Source: an uncultured Erwinia sp. | GTDB lineage: Bacteria; Pseudomonadota; Gammaproteobacteria; Enterobacterales; Enterobacteriaceae | DNA length: 25,019 bases | Direction: 5' to 3' | Assembly (NCBI GenBank): GCA_946221915.1 | Contig: CAMIKG010000064.1 | Location: forward strand, 1 to 25,019 | Shown: in pieces, positions 7,317 to 13,906 of the stretch | How the letters are laid out: the number at the start of each line of letters is the position of its first letter | How positions within the stretch are numbered: position 1 is the stretch's first letter | Program-made: the position numbers and the translations under genes | The notes under the pieces: generated by a model | The model's database searches: none | The model's input: the letters and a program-made list of their open reading frames with translations, nothing else | Told to the model about the DNA's origin: nothing

Positions 7317-8324
7317 TCAGCCCCGCTCTTTCAGCAGCGCGGCGATATCAGCGATGCCAAAACGCACCGGATCGCTGGCGGGCACGCCAAACTGTGCGCT
7401 GACCTGCTGGCAATACGCGCGCGCTTCCGCTTCGCTGACGCCGGAAGTGTTGATGGCAAAGCCCGCCAGCTGCACATCGGCATTGGTCAGACGCGCCGCG
7501 CGCAGGTTGGCTTCGACGCAATCCTCCAGGCTGACCATCGGCTGATGCGGCAGATGACGCATATGCGGACGACCCATTTCATGGCACATCACCAGCCAGT
7601 GCGGCTGCGCGCCGTGGATCAGACCGATAGTGACGCCCGCATACGAAGGGTGGAACAGTGAACCCTGGCCTTCGACGATATCCCAGTGATCGTCATCATT
7701 GGCGGGAGAGAGCGCTTCTGCTGCGCCGGCGATAAAGTCCGCGATCACTGCGTCGATGGCGATGCCCTCGCCCGCCACCAGAATGCCGGTCTGGCCGGTG
7801 GCGCGGAAATCGGCCTTCATGCCCAGCTCCCGCATCGCCGCTTCCAGCGCCAGCGAGGTGTACATCTTGCCGACGGAGCAGTCGGTGCCCACGGTCAGCA
7901 CGCGTTTGCCGCTGCGTTTTTTACCGCTGCCGACCGACAGTTTCGGCCGCATATGGCGAATATCGAACAGCTCAACCTTATGCGCCTGCGCCAGCGCCAC
8001 CAGCTCCGGCTCATCCGCCAGGCGATGGTGCAGACCGCTGGCGACGTTCATGCCCGCTTTGATCGCGTTGCGCACCGTTTCCAGCCAGTGTTCCGGCAGA
8101 TAGCCGCCCGCATTGGCGGTGCCGAGCACCAGCGTTTTTGCGCCGCGCGCCCGGGCAGTGGCGATGTCCAGTTGCTCAAGACCGAGGGACACGGTGCAGC
8201 CCGGCAGGCTGAGTTCGCCCACGCACTGCTCAGGGCGCCATACCTGGATGCCGCGCGCGGTTTTCGCCGCCAGATGGTCGGTGACATCGCCAAGGAATAA
8301 TAAGTAGGGTTGTGGGATCAGCAT
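7317..8324 (-). CDS. dgcN: DUF1611 family protein, DgcN-type N-acetyltransferase
   Basis: Protein of 335 aa with the DUF1611 two-domain layout. The N-terminal Rossmann-like part (to about residue 125) has LVLGTANAGGYLPEHW. The C-terminal P-loop-like domain has GTDCSVGKM (146-154), RATGQTGILVAGEGIAIDA and the EGQGS motif (218-222) followed by LFHPSYAGVTIGLIHG. In the marine D-glutamate pathway, DgcN acetylates D-Glu so that DgcA can racemise the product. The tight coupling to dgcA here (1-nt gap) supports the same pairing. It is the first gene of the operon. Its ATG is preceded by a GAGAAC purine stretch, an inverted repeat in the leader and a promoter-overlapping palindrome. The acetyltransferase role comes from family knowledge; the fold alone would suggest an NTP-dependent ligase or kinase. 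Confidence 0.85.
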   Translation of the reverse strand: MLIPQPYLLFLGDVTDHLAAKTARGIQVWRPEQCVGELSLPGCTVSLGLEQLDIATARARGAKTLVLGTANAGGYLPEHWLETVRNAIKAGMNVASGLHHRLADEPELVALAQAHKVELFDIRHMRPKLSVGSGKKRSGKRVLTVGTDCSVGKMYTSLALEAAMRELGMKADFRATGQTGILVAGEGIAIDAVIADFIAGAAEALSPANDDDHWDIVEGQGSLFHPSYAGVTIGLIHGAQPHWLVMCHEMGRPHMRHLPHQPMVSLEDCVEANLRAARLTNADVQLAGFAINTSGVSEAEARAYCQQVSAQFGVPASDPVRFGIADIAALLKERG

Positions 8325-8332
8325 GATAGTTC

Positions 8333-8356
8333 TCGTCTCGGATTGACCTGAGACGA
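8333..8356 (-). promoter_or_regulatory. Inverted repeat in the dgcN leader
   Basis: A perfect 7-bp inverted repeat (TCGTCTC 8333-8339, GAGACGA 8350-8356) with a 10-nt loop lies immediately before the dgcN ribosome site. In the transcript it would form a hairpin ending about 8 nt before the ATG. It could therefore affect translation start or be a protein-binding site. Function is inferred only. Confidence 0.5.
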
Positions 8357-8405
8357 CTATTTCATTTCTGTGACGGGCTGACGAATGCTTGTTTGATGGT
8401 GGGGT

Positions 8406-8444
8406 ATAACCTGCGGCTATAGCCTGAGGTTATGGGGGAAACAA
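8406..8444 (-). promoter_or_regulatory. Candidate promoter of the dgcN operon overlapped by a 28-bp palindrome (putative operator)
   Basis: On the minus strand, TTGTTT (8439-8444), a 17-bp spacer and TATAGC (8416-8421) form a plausible sigma-70 promoter with a leader of about 85 nt. The -10 lies in the middle of a 28-bp near-palindrome (8406-8433). Its arms are ATAACCTgcGGCTA and TAGCCtgAGGTTAT, matching at 12 of 14 positions per half. A palindrome of this size centred on a -10 element is what a dimeric repressor site would look like. No regulator gene is visible in the window. Confidence 0.55.
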
Positions 8445-8461
8445 GGGAGTTAACCGCGCAA

Positions 8462-8491
8462 ACCCGGGAAAAACGGGCGTTTAACCCGGGT
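8462..8491. other. 30-bp compound palindrome between truD and the dgcN operon
   Basis: Outer arms ACCCGGG and CCCGGGT (7 bp, perfect) enclose inner arms AAACG/CGTTT, with symmetric TT/TT mismatches and a 2-nt centre. It lies 63 nt after the truD stop and could be a transcription terminator of the ftsB-truD run, although there is no clean U tract after the stem. A second protein-binding site for the dgcN promoter just downstream is the alternative. Confidence 0.45.
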
Positions 8492-8554
8492 GCTGACAAC
8501 GCTGGCGGCGCATCACTCAGTGACAGGCGGCGCGCCAGCTAAAGTGGCAAGCCA

Positions 8555-9604
8555 TTACTCATCCACATCCACTTCATCACCCTCGTGTTCGAGGATTTCG
8601 CGCACCACGCTGGTGGCGAAGCTGCCGGCAGGCAGCCAGAAGTTCAGTTCAACGGTGACATCATCCCACCAGCTCCAGCGCAGATCGCGTGGGATCACCA
8701 GCATCGCGCGGCGTGCAGCGTCAACCCGTTCGCGTCCCAGCAGGCCGATTAATGCCGACTGCTCAGCAAGGCTCTGCTGCTCAAACGCCAGCGCGGCGTC
8801 GCGCGGTCCCCACTCACCGCTGCCTGGCAGCGGCGCGGTGATGCGCAGTTCGTTGTTATCGACACGCTGTTGCAGCGTCGCCAGCTCATCCTGCTGCGCG
8901 ACAAACCAGCTGCCGCGCCCGGTCAGCTGCAGCGCATCGCCCGGCATCACCTGGCACAGCGACTGCTGCTGCGCCAGACGGTCACTGGTCACCTGATTGA
9001 ACATCGCGCTGCGCGCCGCCGACAGCAGGAAGCTGCGTTTATTGCGCTCACGCACGCGGATCTCGTCAGCCGCCCAGCGCTGCGCCTGCGACAGGTTACT
9101 GCCGCCGCGACCAAAACGCTGCTGACCAAAATAGTTCGGCACGCCGTGCTGCGCAATCTGCGTCAGCCGCTGCTCTACCGCCGCGCGGTCGCTCACCTGG
9201 CGCAGCACCAGCTTAAAGGCGTTGCCCTGCAGTGCGCCGGTGCGCAGCTTGCGGCGATGGCGCGCGCTTTCCAGCACTTCACAGCCTTCCAGGTCGAACT
9301 GATTGAGATCCGGTGTCTCTTTGCCCGGCAGACGCAGGCAGAACCACTGCTCCGTCACCGCATGGCGATCTTTCATCCCGGCGAAGCTGACTTCACGTGC
9401 CGGAATGCCGACAAATTTCGCCAGCGCTTCGGCGACAAAACGGGTATTGCAGCCGGTTTTGCGCAGGCGCACCAGCAGATGTTCACCGTCGCCATCCGGG
9501 CCATAACCGAGATCTTCCAGCACCACAAAATCTTCCGGATTGGCTTTCAGCCTGCCGCGCGCGACAGGTTTGCCGTGCAGCCAGCTAAGATTCAGCATAT
9601 CCAT
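8555..9604 (-). CDS. truD: tRNA pseudouridine(13) synthase TruD
   Basis: Protein of 349 aa, the same length as E. coli TruD. It converts uridine 13 of tRNA-Glu to pseudouridine. The catalytic aspartate is D79 in FAGMKDRHAVTEQ; neighbouring family motifs are NPEDFVVLEDLGYGPDGDGEH, NTRFVAEALAKF and the PNYFGQQRFGR segment in the second half. The C-terminal part carries the TRUD insertion domain. Its ATG shares one base with the ispF stop (TAATG), so translation is coupled. In E. coli surE follows truD; here the gene is followed by a 230-nt gap and then the dgcN operon on the same strand. Confidence 0.97.
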   Translation of the reverse strand: MDMLNLSWLHGKPVARGRLKANPEDFVVLEDLGYGPDGDGEHLLVRLRKTGCNTRFVAEALAKFVGIPAREVSFAGMKDRHAVTEQWFCLRLPGKETPDLNQFDLEGCEVLESARHRRKLRTGALQGNAFKLVLRQVSDRAAVEQRLTQIAQHGVPNYFGQQRFGRGGSNLSQAQRWAADEIRVRERNKRSFLLSAARSAMFNQVTSDRLAQQQSLCQVMPGDALQLTGRGSWFVAQQDELATLQQRVDNNELRITAPLPGSGEWGPRDAALAFEQQSLAEQSALIGLLGRERVDAARRAMLVIPRDLRWSWWDDVTVELNFWLPAGSFATSVVREILEHEGDEVDVDE

Positions 9605-10083
9605 TACGCGTCTTTCCGCAGCAGCAGCGCCACCGCTTCACAGGCGATGCCTTCGCCACGGCCGGTGAAGCCCAGCTTCTCGGTGGTGGTGGCTTTCACA
9701 TTGACGTCGTCCATATGACAGCCAAGATCTTCGGCGATATTGATGCGCATCTGCGGCACGTGCGGCAGCATTTTTGGCGCCTGGGCGATAATCGTCACGT
9801 CAACGTTGCCGATGCGATAGCCTTTGGCTTCGATCCGTTTCCACGCCTCACGCAGCAGACCACGGCTGTCCGCGCCTTTGTAGGCCGGATCGGTATCCGG
9901 GAACAGTTTGCCGATATCGCCTAACGCCGCCGCGCCAAGCAGGGCGTCAGTCAGCGCATGCAGCACCACGTCACCATCGGAGTGCGCGATAAAGCCATGC
10001 TGATAAGGGATGCGCACACCGCCGATAATCAGCGGGCCTTCGCCACCAAAAGCATGGACATCAAAACCGTGACCGATACGCAT
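9604..10083 (-). CDS. ispF: 2-C-methyl-D-erythritol 2,4-cyclodiphosphate synthase IspF
   Basis: Enzyme of 159 aa (identical length in E. coli) that forms the cyclodiphosphate in the MEP isoprenoid pathway in the cytoplasm. The zinc ligands D8, H10 (GFDVHAF) and H42 (VVLHALTDALLGA) are present, as are the IGKLFPDTDP loop and the C-terminal TTTEKLGFTGRGEGI segment. It follows ispD by 12 nt, with the AGGAG ribosome site placed over the ispD stop. IspD and IspF catalyse non-consecutive steps, and the adjacent pairing is conserved in Enterobacterales. Confidence 0.98.
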   Translation of the reverse strand: MRIGHGFDVHAFGGEGPLIIGGVRIPYQHGFIAHSDGDVVLHALTDALLGAAALGDIGKLFPDTDPAYKGADSRGLLREAWKRIEAKGYRIGNVDVTIIAQAPKMLPHVPQMRINIAEDLGCHMDDVNVKATTTEKLGFTGRGEGIACEAVALLLRKDA

Positions 10084-10095
10084 TCTGCGCTCTCC

Positions 10096-10803
10096 TTATT
10101 TGTGTAATTGCGTCAGGTAAAACGCGGCTAAAGCCAGATCTTCCGGCCGCGTCACTTTAATATTATCGCTGCGCCCCGCCACCAGCTCAGGGTGGTAGCC
10201 GCAATGCTCCAGCGCGGAGGCTTCATCGGTAATGGTGGCGCCATCATCCAGCGCGCGCAGCAGACAGCTGCGCAGCAACGGCAGCGGGAAGAATTGCGGG
10301 GTCAGCGCATGCCACAGCCCTTCGCGGTCAACGGTATGGGCAGTGGCGGATTTACCGGGTTGCGCACGTTTCATGGTGTCGCGCACCGGCGCGGCGAGAA
10401 TCCCGCCCACCCGGCTGCTGTGCGCCAGTTCCAGCAGGCGAGCCAGATCGTCGGCATGCAGACAGGGGCGCGCGGCATCGTGCACCAGCACCCAGCCGCT
10501 CTCACCTGCCACCTGCAGACCTGCCAGCACCGAATCGGCACGCTGGCCGCCACCGGTTACGGTGGTGATGCGCGCGTCGCGGGCAATCGCCAGCTGCGCA
10601 AACTGCACATCGTCGGCGCTCAGCGCGACAATCACGCGCGTCACCGCCGGATGCGCCAGCAGGCTGGCGATACTGTGTTCAAGGATGGTGAGTGCACCAA
10701 TCTTCAGATACTGTTTCGGGCATTCAGACAGCATACGGCTGCCGATACCGGCCGCGGGAACCACGGCGACAATTTCGGGGAAGGAACCTGCAGTGTTGGT
10801 CAT
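10096..10803 (-). CDS. ispD: 2-C-methyl-D-erythritol 4-phosphate cytidylyltransferase IspD
   Basis: Nucleotidyltransferase of 235 aa (E. coli 236 aa) that attaches CMP to methylerythritol phosphate. The N-terminal CTP-binding loop PAAGIGSRM (16-24) is followed by CPKQYLKI with the catalytic lysine. VHDAARPC and the mid-protein DTMKRA segment complete the active site. The C-terminal RSDNIKVTRPEDLALA is typical of the family. The ATG lies 3 nt after the ftsB stop, so it is part of the ftsB-ispD-ispF-truD transcription unit. Confidence 0.98.
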   Translation of the reverse strand: MTNTAGSFPEIVAVVPAAGIGSRMLSECPKQYLKIGALTILEHSIASLLAHPAVTRVIVALSADDVQFAQLAIARDARITTVTGGGQRADSVLAGLQVAGESGWVLVHDAARPCLHADDLARLLELAHSSRVGGILAAPVRDTMKRAQPGKSATAHTVDREGLWHALTPQFFPLPLLRSCLLRALDDGATITDEASALEHCGYHPELVAGRSDNIKVTRPEDLALAAFYLTQLHK

Positions 10804-10806
10804 TGT

Positions 10807-11124
10807 TTATCGTTGTTGATTTTGCGCGGCCTGCTGCGCGTTGCGACGGTTCTGGTCTGGCACCAGGCGATAGAAAGTCTCGCCGGGTTTGATCATGCCC
10901 AGCTCGCTGCGTGCACGCTCCTCAATTGCTTCCGAACCGCCGTTTAAGTCGTCGATTTCGGCAAACAGCTGATCGTTGCGTGCTTTGAGTTTGGCGTTAT
11001 TCGCCTGCTGCACCGCCACGTCATCGTTGACGCGCGTATAGTCATGAATGCCGTTCTTGCCCAGCCAGAGCGAATATTGCAGCCAGCCTAACAGTACAAG
11101 TAACAGCAGCGTAAGTTTACCCAT
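10807..11124 (-). CDS. ftsB: Cell division protein FtsB
   Basis: Small bitopic division protein of 105 aa (E. coli 103 aa). A short cytoplasmic start (MGKL) is followed by one membrane segment (about residues 4-20), then a periplasmic coiled coil rich in N, K and E (about 30-65). The conserved IEERARSELGMIKPGETFYR follows. In the divisome it links FtsL and FtsQ and helps activate septal peptidoglycan synthesis. The C-terminus is a Q/N-rich tail. The ribosome site is a strong AGGGGG run. The neighbour upstream on this strand is kdpC rather than ygbE as in E. coli. Confidence 0.97.
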   Translation of the reverse strand: MGKLTLLLLVLLGWLQYSLWLGKNGIHDYTRVNDDVAVQQANNAKLKARNDQLFAEIDDLNGGSEAIEERARSELGMIKPGETFYRLVPDQNRRNAQQAAQNQQR

Positions 11125-11191
11125 CCCCGCCCCCTGAAAAACGGCTCAATCATCCCATAACTTTGCCGCTGACTCCACTCCGCCAGCGAAA

Positions 11192-11220
11192 TTGCGCGCC
11201 TTTATCGGAATGGCGCGCAA
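11192..11220 (-). terminator. Candidate terminator after kdpC
   Basis: A perfect 9-bp stem (TTGCGCGCC 11192-11200, GGCGCGCAA 11212-11220) with an 11-nt loop lies 35 nt beyond the kdpC stop and ahead of ftsB. In the kdp transcript the stem is followed by UUUCG, so the U tract is short. It is a plausible boundary between the inducible kdp operon and the constitutive ftsB run. Confidence 0.6.
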
Positions 11221-11254
11221 AAGTTCTGCAAAGCGGGCGGGGATTTTCACTGCA

Positions 11255-11830
11255 TTACGGCTTCTGCATCGCCTCCAGCGCCAGGTTCAGCTCAAGAACG
11301 TTCACCACCGGCTCACCCAGAAAATAAAGCAGTGGCGTATCCGTATGCGCGTCAATCAGGCTGCGCAGCTCCTCTTCTGGCAGGTGACGCGCCTGCGCAA
11401 TACGCGGCACCTGCCACAGCGCCGCCGCCGGGGAGATATGCGGGTCGAGGCCGCTGGCGGAGGCCGTCACCAGCTCCGTCGGTACGGTCGTACTGGCCTG
11501 CGGATTGGCTTTACGCAACTCAGCGACGCGCTGTTTGATAGCCTCATCCAGCGCCGGGTTACTCGCGGCCAGATTGCTGCCCGACGAGGCCAGCGCATTG
11601 TACGGCGCATCTGCGGTCGCGGACGGCCGCCCCTGGAAGTAGTCCGCGCCGGTAAAGTTCTGCCCAATCAGCGCGGAACCCTGCACCTTACCCTGGGATT
11701 CAATCAACGAACCGCTGGCGGCAGCAGGAAACCACCACTGCGCCAGCCCGGTGGTTAACAGCGGATAACCGACGCCGACCATCAGCGTCAGCAAGATAAA
11801 CAGCGAAATAGCAGGACGAAACAGGTTCAT
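11255..11830 (-). CDS. kdpC: K+-transporting ATPase subunit KdpC
   Basis: Subunit of 191 aa (E. coli 190 aa). One N-terminal membrane segment (about residues 7-30, ISLFILLTLMVGVGYPLL) carries a periplasmic domain with the family segments GSALIGQNFTGADYFQGRPSA, NLAASNPALDEAI and GLDPHISPAAALWQVPRIA. KdpC stabilises the KdpFABC complex and raises K+ affinity. It starts 12 nt after kdpB. In many enterobacteria kdpD and kdpE follow; here the operon ends and ftsB comes next. Confidence 0.97.
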   Translation of the reverse strand: MNLFRPAISLFILLTLMVGVGYPLLTTGLAQWWFPAAASGSLIESQGKVQGSALIGQNFTGADYFQGRPSATADAPYNALASSGSNLAASNPALDEAIKQRVAELRKANPQASTTVPTELVTASASGLDPHISPAAALWQVPRIAQARHLPEEELRSLIDAHTDTPLLYFLGEPVVNVLELNLALEAMQKP

Positions 11831-11842
11831 AACAGAGTTTCC

Positions 11843-13888
11843 TTAAACCAGACCCAGCACAGTCAGAATAACGTCAATCAGCTTGATGCCGATAAACGGC
11901 ACCAGCAAACCACCTGCGCCATAGATCCACAGATTACGGCGCAGCAATGCAGCGGCTGACATCGGACGGTAGCTCACCCCTTTCAGCGCCAGCGGGATCA
12001 GCAGCAAGATAATCAGTGCGTTAAAGATCACCGCCGACATAATTGCCGAGGCCGGCGAATGCAGCCCCATAATGTTCAGCGCATTGAGTTGCGGGTAAGT
12101 CACAGCAAACGCCGCCGGAATAATGGCGAAGTATTTCGCCACATCGTTGGCGATACTGAAGGTGGTTAACGAGCCGCGCGTCATCAGCATCTGTTTACCG
12201 ATATGCACCACTTCCAGCAGCTTGGTGGGGTTAGAGTCGAGATCGACCATATTGCCCGCCTCTTTCGCCGCCTGGGTGCCGGAGTTCATCGCCACCGCCA
12301 CATCGGCCTGCGCCAGCGCCGGGGCATCGTTGGTGCCGTCGCCGGTCATCGCCACCATGCGACCTTCCGCCTGGTACTGGCGGATCAGCGCCAGCTTGGC
12401 TTCCGGCGTCGCTTCCGACAGAAAGTCATCCACTCCCGCTTCCGCCGCGATCGCCGCCGCCGTCAGCGGGTTATCGCCGGTGACCATCACCGTCTTGATC
12501 CCCATCCGGCGCAGTTCGGCGAAGCGGTCTTTGATCCCGCCTTTAACGATATCCTTCAGCGCCACCACGCCCATTACCGTGTTGTCTTCCGCCACCACCA
12601 GCGGCGTACCGCCTTTGCGCGCCACGCCGCTGACCAGCTCTTCGACATCAGCCGGGAACTGGCCGCCGTTGTTCTCCACATGACGGCGAATCGCGTCGAC
12701 CGCGCCTTTGCGCAGCATCCTGCCACCGGCGTTAACGCCGCTCATACGCGTCTGGGCGGAGAAAGGAATAAAGGTGGCGTTGAGGCTCTGCAGGTCACGC
12801 TCTCGGAGGTTGAACTTCTGTTTGGCGAGCACCACGATGCTGCGCCCTTCCGGCGTTTCATCCGCCAGCGAGGCCAGTTGCGCGGCATTCGCCAGCGCTT
12901 CTTCGCTGATGCCTGCGGCAGGCAGAAACTGGGTCGCCTGACGGTTGCCGAGCGTGATAGTGCCGGTTTTGTCCAGCAGCAGGACGTCGACGTCGCCCGC
13001 GGCTTCCACCGCGCGCCCGCTGGTGGCGATCACGTTAGCGCTCAGCATGCGGCTCATCCCGGCAATACCGATCGCCGACAGCAGCGCACCGATGGTGGTG
13101 GGGATCAGACACACCAGCAGCGCCACCAGCACCGTTACGCTGACCGGCGTACCGCCCCAGGCGGAGAAGGGATACAGCGTCGCGGTCGCCAGCAGGAAGA
13201 CAACGGTGAGTGAGATCAGCAGAATATTCAGCGCCACTTCGTTCGGGGTTTTACGCCGCTGCGCGCCTTCCACCATGGCGATCATCCGGTCAAGGAAGGT
13301 TTCGCCAGGGTTCACGCTGCACTGGATCACCAGCCAGTCAGAGAGGATACGTGTCCCGCCGGTCACGGAAGCGAAATCGCCACCCGCTTCACGGATCACG
13401 GGCGCCGATTCGCCGGTGATGGCACTCTCATCGACCGACGCGCCGCCGACCAGCACTTCACCGTCGCAGGGAATAATGTCACCGGCTTCCACCAGCACAT
13501 AATCTCCTTTGCGCAGGCTGTCGGCGGCCACCTGTTGCTGTTTCGCCTGCTGCGCGGGTTCCGCCAGCTTCTTCGCCCAGCTGGTGCGTTTGATGCCTTT
13601 CAGACTCTCGGCCTGCGCCTTGCTGCGCCCTTCGGCAAGCGCTTCGGCAAAGTTAGCGAACAGCACCGTGAACCACAGCCATGCACTGATGGCGGCGGTA
13701 AAGCCAGACGATGCGTTGCCGTTTGTCACCATGCTGATCGCCAGCGCGGTGGTTAAAATACTGCCCAGCCAGACCACAAACATCACCGGGTTGCGGTACT
13801 GCACCCGCGGGTCGAGCTTTTTAAACGCCTCAGTCAGCGCAGTACGCCAGATGCTGCTGCGTTGCTGGGAAGGTAACTGGTGTGCCAT
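11843..13888 (-). CDS. kdpB: K+-transporting P-type ATPase subunit KdpB
   Basis: Catalytic subunit of the K+ pump, 681 aa from the ATG at 13888 (E. coli 682 aa). The phosphorylated aspartate is D306 in LLLDKTGTITLGN. The dephosphorylation motif TGES is at 158-161; its serine corresponds to the E. coli Ser162 regulatory phosphorylation site. MVTGDNPLTAAAIA and AMTGDGTNDAPALAQADVAVAM complete the P domain. Hydrophobic pairs at the N-terminus, in the middle (LNILLISLTVVFLLAT, VTVLVALLVCLIPTT) and at the C-terminus form the membrane part. An in-frame TTG at 13906 would add six residues, but GGAG 9 nt before the ATG and the family length favour the ATG. It lies between kdpA and kdpC. Confidence 0.97.
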   Translation of the reverse strand: MAHQLPSQQRSSIWRTALTEAFKKLDPRVQYRNPVMFVVWLGSILTTALAISMVTNGNASSGFTAAISAWLWFTVLFANFAEALAEGRSKAQAESLKGIKRTSWAKKLAEPAQQAKQQQVAADSLRKGDYVLVEAGDIIPCDGEVLVGGASVDESAITGESAPVIREAGGDFASVTGGTRILSDWLVIQCSVNPGETFLDRMIAMVEGAQRRKTPNEVALNILLISLTVVFLLATATLYPFSAWGGTPVSVTVLVALLVCLIPTTIGALLSAIGIAGMSRMLSANVIATSGRAVEAAGDVDVLLLDKTGTITLGNRQATQFLPAAGISEEALANAAQLASLADETPEGRSIVVLAKQKFNLRERDLQSLNATFIPFSAQTRMSGVNAGGRMLRKGAVDAIRRHVENNGGQFPADVEELVSGVARKGGTPLVVAEDNTVMGVVALKDIVKGGIKDRFAELRRMGIKTVMVTGDNPLTAAAIAAEAGVDDFLSEATPEAKLALIRQYQAEGRMVAMTGDGTNDAPALAQADVAVAMNSGTQAAKEAGNMVDLDSNPTKLLEVVHIGKQMLMTRGSLTTFSIANDVAKYFAIIPAAFAVTYPQLNALNIMGLHSPASAIMSAVIFNALIILLLIPLALKGVSYRPMSAAALLRRNLWIYGAGGLLVPFIGIKLIDVILTVLGLV

Positions 13889-13906
13889 AGCAAAATTCTC
13901 CGGCAA

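Noticed and set aside
12203..13213. Plus-strand open frame of 336 codons
   Set aside because: Antisense to kdpB, low-complexity basic composition, no motif and no ribosome site.
13889..13906. TTG-start extension of kdpB
   Set aside because: The GGAG ribosome site lies inside this extension, and the ATG at 13888 gives the standard family length.
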